Below, piece after piece: positions 1-5,939 of a stretch of 7,294 bases of DNA. The stretch comes from an uncultured Erysipelotrichaceae bacterium (lineage in GTDB: Bacteria; Bacillota_I; Bacilli_A; Erysipelotrichales; Erysipelotrichaceae), in NCBI GenBank assembly GCA_902795905.1, contig CADBMY010000030.1:1-7294 (forward strand), in the 5' to 3' direction. Every line of letters begins with the position of its first letter. Position 1 is the stretch's first letter. Under the pieces are notes generated by a model. It made no database searches. It saw only the letters and a list, made by a program, of their open reading frames with translations, and was not told the origin of the DNA. Made by a program: the position numbers and the translations under genes.

Positions 1-1365
1 GAGATCCACAGCAGCGGGAAGGGCGTAGTACGTATTGACAGACGTGTGGCGACGCTGTCACTGATGAAGGAGATCCTTGACGGCGAGATCGATATCCACG
101 GGCAGAGAGATACGCAGTATCTGCTGAATACGAATACGCATATCAGGCTGCTGGATCAGTTCCTGAAACTGGATGATCTGCGTGCGAAGACTGCCGATGC
201 ATACACGGTTCTGAAGAACTGCCGTGCAGAAAAGGAAAAAGCTCTGCAGGGTGTCTATAACGAGAATGATCTCGAATACCTGATGTATCAGATCAGGGAG
301 ATCGAACAGGCAAAGCTGAAGATCGGCGAAGACGAAGAACTGCAGGAACAGGAACGGGAATACAAGGCTGTCAAGAACTCGATCGAGAAGCTGGATCAGA
401 TCATTGCCCTGTATGACCGTCTGGACAGCGATCTTTATGATCTGAACCGGATGGTATCATCACTGCCGGAAAGCAGTTCGCTGGAGAAAACAGCAGCCCA
501 GATGAATGACGGATACTATGCCGTCAGCGATGCTGCAGAAGAGATCCGTAAAGTGCGTGATGCCTATTCACTGAGCGAAGATGATATCAACGCCATGGAG
601 GAAAGACTGTATCTGCTGCAGAGGCTGAAAAGGAAATACGGCGGTTCCATCGAGACCGTACTCAGCCGTCTGGAGGAGATGAAGGAACAGGTACGGATGA
701 TCGAACACCGTCAGGAATACCTGGATGAGATCGATAAACGCATAAAGAAGGCACATGAGGCTTTTAAGGTACATGCGGATGAACTTCATAAACAAAGAAC
801 GCAGGGGGCCGGTGCTCTGGAAAAGGCGATCATTGGTCATCTGCGGGATCTTTCGCTTCCCGAAGCAAAGTTTAAGGTATCCATACAGTCCGGCAATGAG
901 TCCGCGGAAGGTATCGACAGGGTCGAATTCCTGATCTCGATGAATAAGGGCGAAGATCTCAAACCTCTGACAAAGACTGCCAGCGGCGGTGAGCTGTCCA
1001 GGCTGATGCTTGGCCTGAAGGTCATCTTTACGGCTCTGCAGGAGGTACATACGGTGATCTTTGATGAGATCGATACCGGTGTCAGCGGTCCCGTGGCAAC
1101 AGCGATCGGCCGCAAGATGCGCTCACTTTCAGAATTCTGTCAGGTCTTCTCCGTGACCCATCTGGCACCTGTGGCTGCCTCAGCTGAATATCATTATCTC
1201 GTCTCCAAGCATACGGCAGGGGACAGGACCATCACTGATGTTACACTGCTTGATCATCAGGGTACTGTTGATCAGCTGGCCCTGATCTCTTCCGGTGAGA
1301 TCACCGAAGCCAGCCGTACAGCTGCCGAAGAGCTTCTTGAGAGGAACCGGACCGGACATGAGTAA
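1..1365 (+). CDS. recN: DNA repair protein RecN, C-terminal part (5' end outside window)
   Basis: RecN is an SMC-like ATPase of the cytosol that helps process and repair DNA double-strand breaks. The frame is open from base 1, so the gene starts upstream; 454 residues are visible against a usual 550-580, and the N-terminal Walker A part is missing. Counting from base 1, the conserved DIHGQ block is at residues 31-35. A long heptad-rich coiled-coil region, full of E, K, L and R, follows to about residue 265. The C-terminal ATPase lobe has the ABC signature SGGELSR (328-334, bases 982-1002), Walker B VIFDEID (352-358), a D-loop-like GVSGP and the switch histidine in SVTH (387). The GTG at 46 is internal to the family's conserved region and is not the true start. 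The stop overlaps the dinB start by 8 bp. In many bacteria recN is SOS-controlled, but the promoter is not in the window. Family assignment is firm. Confidence 0.95.
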   Translation, partial: EIHSSGKGVVRIDRRVATLSLMKEILDGEIDIHGQRDTQYLLNTNTHIRLLDQFLKLDDLRAKTADAYTVLKNCRAEKEKALQGVYNENDLEYLMYQIREIEQAKLKIGEDEELQEQEREYKAVKNSIEKLDQIIALYDRLDSDLYDLNRMVSSLPESSSLEKTAAQMNDGYYAVSDAAEEIRKVRDAYSLSEDDINAMEERLYLLQRLKRKYGGSIETVLSRLEEMKEQVRMIEHRQEYLDEIDKRIKKAHEAFKVHADELHKQRTQGAGALEKAIIGHLRDLSLPEAKFKVSIQSGNESAEGIDRVEFLISMNKGEDLKPLTKTASGGELSRLMLGLKVIFTALQEVHTVIFDEIDTGVSGPVATAIGRKMRSLSEFCQVFSVTHLAPVAASAEYHYLVSKHTAGDRTITDVTLLDHQGTVDQLALISSGEITEASRTAAEELLERNRTGHE

Positions 1366-2530
1366 AGTCTACTTTCATATCGATCTGAATGCGTTCTTTG
1401 CGAATGCCGAAGTTCTGCTGGATCCTTCCCTGAAAGGCAAACCTGTCGTGGTTTCCGGCAATACCCGCCGCAGTGTCGTATCTACGGCCAGCTATGAAGC
1501 GAGGGCATATGGTATTCACTCCGCCATGCCTCTCAGCGAAGCCGAAAAGAAGTGTCACGATCTTGTGATCGTCAATCCGCATTTTACCTGGTACAGTGAG
1601 CTGTCCGAACAGTTCATGGATATCATCCGTTCCTATACGAAGATCATTGAACAGGCCAGTATCGATGAGTGCTATGCGGATATGACAGAAGTGATCAAAC
1701 GGTATGAACGACCGCTTGATCTTGCCTGGGAGATCCAGAAAAGAGCACTCAGTGAACTCGGTCTGCCGTGTTCGATCGGGGTTGCCCCAAACATGTTTCT
1801 GGCAAAGATGGCCAGTGACATGAAGAAACCGCTGGGGATCACGGTCCTGCGGATCCGGGAGGTGCCTGCCAAGCTGTGGCCGTTACCGATCTCGGATATG
1901 CGCGGTATCGGCAGTAAGACAGCCCCTGTGCTTGAAGACATGGGTATCCGCACGATCGGAGATCTTGCGAATTATCAGGATATTCCGGCTCTGCGGCAGA
2001 TCCTCGGAAAGAATACCGAAAGCGTTATGGAAAGAGCCAACGGGCATGATCACCGGGAGATCGTCATGTCATGGGATGCCAAGTCCATGGGTGTATCCGA
2101 GACACTGCTTGATGATGTGACTGATTACGATGAGATCAGGGGACTGCTCAGAACACTGTCCAGACGTCTCAGCAAGCGTATGCGGGAAGAGAAGAAGGCA
2201 GGATATACGGTATCTCTGAGAATACGGTATTACGACTTTCAGAATGCGGACAGATCAAAGAAACTGAGTGAACCGATCTGGCAGAGTGATGATATTTTCG
2301 TGCAGGCTCTGTCCCTGTTTGATGAGCACTGGGAAGATGAACCGGTAAGACTGCTGGGTATATCCCTGAGTGATTTTGCGTCATCGGGACAGCTGGTTTC
2401 ACAGATCGGTCTGTTTGATCCCGCGGAAGCGGAGAAGAAGGAGACCGAAAGTGTTCTGAAGGATCTTAATGAACAGCTGGGCAGAACCGGGTTCAGAAGA
2501 GCCAGTGATCTCTTGGGAGAGAAGAAATGA
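1358..2530 (+). CDS. dinB: DNA polymerase IV (Y-family translesion polymerase)
   Basis: This enzyme copies damaged or distorted template DNA with low fidelity, in the cytosol and bound to the sliding clamp. The product is 390 residues, slightly longer than the roughly 350 of the E. coli enzyme. The palm begins with HIDLNAFF: D9 is the first metal ligand and F14 the expected steric gate against ribonucleotides. The second catalytic block is SIDE at 101-104, giving D103 and E104. A helix-hairpin-helix-like segment (MRGIGSKTAPVLEDMGI) lies at 181-196, followed by the little-finger domain. QIGLF at 349-353 is a good match to the clamp-binding QxxLF motif. ATG 1358 was chosen because it places D9 correctly and overlaps the recN stop (ATGAGTAA), suggesting coupled translation; the nearest purine-rich stretch (GAGAGGA, ending 1345) is rather far upstream. 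An in-frame TTG at 1337 and longer versions are less likely. All catalytic residues are present, so the polymerase should be active. Confidence 0.95.
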   Translation: MSKVYFHIDLNAFFANAEVLLDPSLKGKPVVVSGNTRRSVVSTASYEARAYGIHSAMPLSEAEKKCHDLVIVNPHFTWYSELSEQFMDIIRSYTKIIEQASIDECYADMTEVIKRYERPLDLAWEIQKRALSELGLPCSIGVAPNMFLAKMASDMKKPLGITVLRIREVPAKLWPLPISDMRGIGSKTAPVLEDMGIRTIGDLANYQDIPALRQILGKNTESVMERANGHDHREIVMSWDAKSMGVSETLLDDVTDYDEIRGLLRTLSRRLSKRMREEKKAGYTVSLRIRYYDFQNADRSKKLSEPIWQSDDIFVQALSLFDEHWEDEPVRLLGISLSDFASSGQLVSQIGLFDPAEAEKKETESVLKDLNEQLGRTGFRRASDLLGEKK

Positions 2531-3447
2531 ACTGTGAAGATGCCTTAAAACAGTATCTTGCATATATTACGGTGAATGAAGGGCTTTCTGTTCGTACGGT
2601 CAATTCATACCGTGAGGATCTGAAACAGTATCTCTCATATCTGGATGAACAGGATATAACCGATACGGAAGATGTCGAGTATTCTGTGATCGCAGGATAT
2701 ATGGAGATACAGAGGAAGCAGAAGGAAGCTTCGAGCATTGCCCGCATGGCTGCTTCTGTACGTTCTTTTCACCGGTATCTGGCATTTATGCATGATGAGA
2801 ATGATCCTGCGGTGAGTCTTGAAGTGCACCGCGGGCAGAAGTCACTGCCTGTTTTCTGCACACGTGAGGAAACAGAGCGTTTAATGGCCGTATTTGACGA
2901 TTCTGATCCCAGACAGATGCTTGACCATACTGTTCTGGAATTGATCTATACGTGCGGTTTACGGGTCTCTGAGGCGGTATCTCTGACAATGAACAGGGTA
3001 GATCTTGAGACCGGCAGTATCCGTGTGCTTGGCAAGGGCAACAAGGAGCGTATCGTACCGATCGCTTCAGGCAGTCTGCCGCTGCTGAAGAGCTATGTCA
3101 GTACGATCAGACCGCTGTATCTGAAGGGAAAGACAAATCTGTTTCTGATCAACCGTTTCGGACGTAAGATCACTGCCAGATATGTCGAAAAGATGCTGCA
3201 CCGGGCATGTCTTGCGGCAGGGATCGACAAGCATATCACCCCGCATAAACTCAGGCACAGTTATGCTACGCACCTGCTGCAGGGCGGAGCTGATCTCAGA
3301 AGTATACAGGAGATGCTCGGACACAGTGATATACAGACCACTGAGATCTATACACATGTGCAGAACCGGATGGTCTTTGACAGCTATGAGAAATATCATC
3401 CCGGAATGAAGGAAGGAGACCTGTTTGAAGAAGATGATGAAGTATAA
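2527..3447 (+). CDS. xerD: Tyrosine site-specific recombinase, XerD type
   Basis: XerC/XerD recombinases resolve chromosome dimers at the dif site near the terminus. The product is 306 residues. An N-terminal SAM-like core-binding domain (about 1-95) precedes a catalytic domain (about 107-290). All catalytic residues are visible: R146 in TCGLRVSE, K170 in [11 protein letters not shown]240 and R243 in [13 protein letters not shown]266 in [12 protein letters not shown], and the nucleophile Y275. The spacing closely matches E. coli XerD, and the C-terminal YEKYHP resembles the Xer tail. A further acidic tail ([11 protein letters not shown]) makes it about 8-10 residues longer than usual; its codons also carry the deoB ribosome site and start. 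The start is an ATGA overlap with the dinB stop, with GGAGA at 2516-2520 six bases upstream. Linkage to deoB is seen in Bacillus (ripX-drm). XerD rather than XerC is inferred from that context; an integron or phage integrase is unlikely in this operon. Confidence 0.9.
   Translation: MNCEDALKQYLAYITVNEGLSVRTVNSYREDLKQYLSYLDEQDITDTEDVEYSVIAGYMEIQRKQKEASSIARMAASVRSFHRYLAFMHDENDPAVSLEVHRGQKSLPVFCTREETERLMAVFDDSDPRQMLDHTVLELIYTCGLRVSEAVSLTMNRVDLETGSIRVLGKGNKERIVPIASGSLPLLKSYVSTIRPLYLKGKTNLFLINRFGRKITARYVEKMLHRACLAAGIDKHITPHKLRHSYATHLLQGGADLRSIQEMLGHSDIQTTEIYTHVQNRMVFDSYEKYHPGMKEGDLFEEDDEV
3413..3418 (+). promoter_or_regulatory. Ribosome binding site deciding the deoB start
   Basis: AAGGAG lies inside the xerD coding region. 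It is 6 bases before TTG 3425 but 15 bases before ATG 3434. By usual Shine-Dalgarno spacing this favours the TTG start for deoB over the two ATG codons that follow it. Confidence 0.55.
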
Positions 3448-4618
3448 GAGAATATTTACTGTCGTTGTAGATTCATGGGGTTTCGGAAGTGCCCCGGATG
3501 CGGACAAATACGGAGATGACGGAGCCGATACGATGGGTCATATCGCAGAATCGGTTGAGAGTCTTCATCTGCCCAATCTGCAGAAGATCGGTGCCTTTAA
3601 CCTGAAGCCGATACCGCAGATCCCGGCCCTGGATGAGATCTCCGGATACTGTCTGACCATGCGTGAGCACAGCAATTCCAAGGATACGATGACCGGTCAC
3701 TGGGAGATGATGGGATTATATATCCAGCAGCCGTTTGTGACCTTTACGGATACCGGCTTTCCGGAAGAACTGATCCGTACGCTGGAAGAGAAAACAGGAC
3801 ACAAAGTCGTCGGAAACAAGGCAGCTTCCGGCACCGAGATCCTCGATGAACTGGGTGAACACCATATCAAAACCGGTGATATGATCGTCTATACTTCCGC
3901 CGACTCTGTACTGCAGATCGCTGCCAGTGAAGAGACCTTCGGCCTTGAAGAATTATACAGATGCTGCAGGATCGCCAGAGAGATCACGATGAAGCCGGAA
4001 TGGCGTGTCGGCAGAGTTATCGCAAGACCGTTTGTCGGTAAGGAAAAGGGACATTTCGTCCGCACATACAACAGGCATGATCTGGCTCTGAAACCTTTCG
4101 GACGCACCGTCCTGAACGACCTGAAAGACAGCGGCTTTGATGTGATCGCCATCGGTAAGATCAATGATATCTTTGCCGGTGAAGGAATCACGCATTTCTA
4201 TCATTCCAAATCCAGTGTTCACGGTATGGAACAGACGATCGAAGGAACCAAGATAGACTTTACCGGCCTCTGCTTTGTGAATCTGGTGGATTTTGACGCC
4301 AAGTGGGGTCACCGCCGCAATCCAGAAGGTTATGCCAGGGAACTGGAACAGTTTGATGAAAAGCTTGGAGTGCTGATGAACGAACTGCGTCCTGATGACC
4401 TGCTGATGATCACTGCCGATCATGGCAACGATCCGACATGGAAGGGAACAGACCACACCCGTGAGATCGTTCCGCTGCTGATGTACAGTCCTTCCTTTAC
4501 CGGAAGCGGCATTCTCCCGCAGAGTGATACTTTCTCCGATATCGGAGCAACGATCGCAGAAAACTTCGGTACGATCGAGCCTCAGTACGGCAAGAGTCTG
4601 CTGGATTATCTGCGCTGA
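3425..4618 (+). CDS. deoB: Phosphopentomutase (DeoB)
   Basis: DeoB interconverts ribose-1-phosphate with ribose-5-phosphate, and the deoxy forms, linking nucleoside phosphorolysis to central sugar metabolism. It is a cytosolic two-metal enzyme of the alkaline-phosphatase superfamily. Length is 397 residues from TTG, or 394/393 from ATG 3434/3437; the family usually has about 390-407. Numbering from TTG, the metal and phosphate residues are all present: D16 in VVVDSWGFG, the phosphorylated T88 in [10 protein letters not shown]291 and H296 in the [11 protein letters not shown] block, D332 and H333 in ITADHGNDP, and H344 in GTDHTRE. The inserted cap domain spans roughly residues 100-280. The gene overlaps the xerD end by 23 bp and is followed by a terminator, so it closes the operon. 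No nucleoside phosphorylase or deoC lies next to it in the window. Function is firm; the start codon is less so. Confidence 0.95.
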   Translation: MKKMMKYKRIFTVVVDSWGFGSAPDADKYGDDGADTMGHIAESVESLHLPNLQKIGAFNLKPIPQIPALDEISGYCLTMREHSNSKDTMTGHWEMMGLYIQQPFVTFTDTGFPEELIRTLEEKTGHKVVGNKAASGTEILDELGEHHIKTGDMIVYTSADSVLQIAASEETFGLEELYRCCRIAREITMKPEWRVGRVIARPFVGKEKGHFVRTYNRHDLALKPFGRTVLNDLKDSGFDVIAIGKINDIFAGEGITHFYHSKSSVHGMEQTIEGTKIDFTGLCFVNLVDFDAKWGHRRNPEGYARELEQFDEKLGVLMNELRPDDLLMITADHGNDPTWKGTDHTREIVPLLMYSPSFTGSGILPQSDTFSDIGATIAENFGTIEPQYGKSLLDYLR

Positions 4619-4629
4619 TCATGATTTAC

Positions 4630-4655
4630 AAGTGTACCTTCGGGCACACTTTTTT
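4630..4655 (+). terminator. Intrinsic terminator of the recN-dinB-xerD-deoB operon
   Basis: A stem of nine positions (4630-4638 with 4643-4651), with one A-C mismatch, closes on a TTCG loop flanked by a C-G pair, a very stable tetraloop. A run of six T (4650-4655) follows and partly joins the stem. It starts 12 bases after the deoB stop and separates this operon from the reductase gene. Confidence 0.85.
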
Positions 4656-4660
4656 ATAAT
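4655..4660 (+). promoter_or_regulatory. Possible -10 element for the reductase gene
   Basis: A perfect TATAAT begins at the last T of the terminator, 26 bases before the reductase ATG at 4687. No convincing TTGACA-like box is found at the usual distance; that region is the terminator stem. The match may be chance in an AT-rich spot. Confidence 0.25.
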
Positions 4661-4686
4661 GAGAATACAAAGAACGGTTACAGACG

Positions 4687-5654
4687 ATGAGAAGAGAAGT
4701 ACAGAAAAAGAAATACAGATCACTATGGTTGATCATGATCGCAGTGATCATGATGAATGCGGCATCCTGTGCAGAAAAGCAGAAGGAAGCGGAAACAGAC
4801 AATTCACCGGAAACCCCGAAGGAGACGACCGTATTTGATCTGGAGAGAAGAAGTGTATTGTTAAATAACGGCGTGGAGATGCCTGTAGCAGGGCTTGGCA
4901 CATATGCACTGGATCATGATACCTGCGTTGCCTCGGTCATGACACATCTGAAGGAAGGCGGCAGACTGATCGACACGGCATATATGTACCATAATGAAGA
5001 TGCTGTAGGAGAAGGGGTGCGCAGAGCCATGCAGGAATACGGCATACCCAGAGAAGAGATCTTTGTGATCACCAGATCTATCCCACGCAGTATGACGATC
5101 CCGAAGCCGCAATCGAGCAGGCCTTACAGAAGCTTGATATCGGATATATAGACATGATGCTTCTGCATCATCCCGGAAGCGGAGATGTTGAAGCGTATAA
5201 GACAATGGAAGAATATGTAAAAGACGGTAAAATACGCTGTCTTGGTTTATCCAACTGGTATATCGAAGAGCTGACGGAATTCCTGCCGCAGATCAGTGTC
5301 ATGCCGGCACTGGTACAGAATGAGATCCATCCGTATTATCAGGAACTGGATGTTGTACCGTTTATCCAGGAAAAGGGCATTGCCGTACAGTGCTGGTATC
5401 CGCTGGGAGGCAGGGGATATACTTCGGAACTGCTGAATGATGAAACGATCGTCAGGATCGCAGAAGCTCACGGTGTATCTTCGGCACAGGTCATCCTGCG
5501 CTGGGATCTGCAGCGTCATATCATCGTTATCCCGGGTTCATCAAATCCCGATCATATCCGGGAAAACCTGGATCTTTTCAGTTTTTCACTGACAGATGAA
5601 GAGATGGAAGCTATCCGAATTCTTGACCGTAACGAAAAACATGACTGGTACTGA
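4687..5654 (+). pseudogene. Aldo/keto reductase with lipoprotein-type signal, broken by a one-base frameshift
   Basis: Aldo/keto reductases reduce carbonyls with NAD(P)H on a TIM barrel. The first part (4687-5151) reads 129 good residues and then leaves frame. The rest (5079-5651) continues in the -1 frame without another lesion. Adding one A near 5074 turns ACC-AGA-TCT into ACC-AAG-ATC-TAT, giving TKIYP and a 322-residue protein. The N-terminus is basic, then hydrophobic (13-23), then AASC with a candidate lipobox cysteine C28, so an outer-face lipoprotein is predicted. Barrel motifs: NGVEMPVAGLGTY (61-73), the catalytic pair D96 and Y101 in IDTAYMYHNE, the lesion at the catalytic lysine (130), LLHHP with the active-site His, GLSN, and QNEIHP. 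The cofactor segment near the C-terminus reads IPGSSNPDHIREN, with G where NADPH-dependent members have K. No clear Shine-Dalgarno precedes ATG 4687; the signal peptide supports that start. It could be a true pseudogene or an assembly error. No slippery heptamer is visible. Confidence 0.8.
5071..5081 (+). other. Frameshift site at the reductase's catalytic-lysine codon
   Basis: The frame used upstream reads T-R-S here; the frame used downstream begins with TAT at 5079. Between ACC (5071-5073) and TAT there are five bases, AGATC, where two codons are needed. Insertion of one A gives AAG ATC (Lys-Ile), which fits the family motif TK(I/L)(Y/W)P. Insertion elsewhere, for example before TC, would give R-L-Y-P and lose the lysine. 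Confidence 0.75.
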
Positions 5655-5862
5655 TCCGGTCATGATGTTTGCGGTATTTGCTCTGCAGGATTCCTTCGGT
5701 ACAGCATGCAATATTACCGGTGACGAAGCTCTGACACTGATCCTGAGCGGATATGCAGAAAAGCAGGGAATCAAAACTACTGAATTCATAGATAATACAG
5801 ATGTACTGTACAAATGGCATATTTATACTATATTTAATAGTATAAACATCAGTATCAATTAA
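5641..5862 (+). CDS. Small hypothetical protein overlapping the reductase end
   Basis: I do not recognise this gene with confidence. It would encode 73 residues and overlaps the last 14 bases of the reductase, which could allow translational coupling, but no Shine-Dalgarno sequence is visible. The middle looks protein-like: a hydrophobic start (VMMFAVFALQDS), then NITGDEALTLIL and TTEFIDNTDVLY. The pattern of F-VF-L, ITG-EAL and a final DVL recalls the small DUF3791 family, seen by eye only. The last dozen residues run into an AT-rich inverted repeat and look like non-coding sequence read through to a stop, so the true C-terminus may have been lost. It may instead be a chance frame or a gene remnant. 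An in-frame ATG at 5596 lies deep in the reductase and is less likely. Confidence 0.35.
   Translation: MTGTDPVMMFAVFALQDSFGTACNITGDEALTLILSGYAEKQGIKTTEFIDNTDVLYKWHIYTIFNSINISIN
5822..5846. repeat. Perfect 10-bp inverted repeat, AT-rich
   Basis: TTTATACTAT (5822-5831) and ATAGTATAAA (5837-5846) are exact reverse complements around the 5-base centre ATTTA. With one G-C pair the RNA hairpin would be weak and no T-run follows, so a standard terminator is unlikely. A protein-binding operator for the downstream gene is possible. It lies 94 bases before the ATG at 5940. Confidence 0.5.
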
Positions 5863-5923
5863 CAAAAATATCATTTCATTACTGCTTCGGATAACACTTG
5901 TTTTACTGTTTTTATCATTATAC

Positions 5924-5928
5924 GGAGG
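5924..5928 (+). promoter_or_regulatory. Ribosome binding site of the zinc-ribbon protein gene
   Basis: GGAGG lies 11 bases before ATG 5940, slightly longer than ideal spacing. It is the strongest Shine-Dalgarno in the region and supports this start. The 5863-5923 stretch before it is AT-rich and probably holds the promoter, but I see no convincing -35/-10 pair at 16-18 base spacing. Confidence 0.65.
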
Positions 5929-5939
5929 ATAGAACGATC

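Noticed and set aside
568..1050. 160-codon minus-strand open frame within recN
   Set aside because: It is antisense to the conserved RecN coiled coil and ATPase region and has no recognisable motif or ribosome site.
1606..1615. CGAACAGTTC, resembling a Bacillus-type SOS box
   Set aside because: The GAAC and GTTC half-sites lack the required 4-base spacer, and the site is deep inside dinB coding sequence.
3953..4456. 167-codon open frame on the minus strand within deoB
   Set aside because: It lies wholly inside a well-supported deoB with all catalytic motifs, resembles no known protein, and is explained by the codon bias of the + strand gene.
4616..4754. Three copies of TGATCATGAT at 4616, 4730 and 4745
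   Set aside because: Two encode Ile-Met pairs in the hydrophobic signal segment and the third includes the deoB stop. GATC and ATGATC are common throughout these genes, so this is probably codon usage rather than a repeat element.
5065..5085. Programmed -1 ribosomal frameshift in the reductase
   Set aside because: No X-XXY-YYZ slippery heptamer or clear downstream stem is visible, and slippage there would not restore the catalytic lysine.
5154..5654. Separate start of a 166-residue reductase at ATG 5154
   Set aside because: That ATG falls inside the conserved MMLLHHP strand, so a protein starting there would lack half the barrel. In-frame homology extends upstream to 5079, which shows a frameshift rather than two genes.
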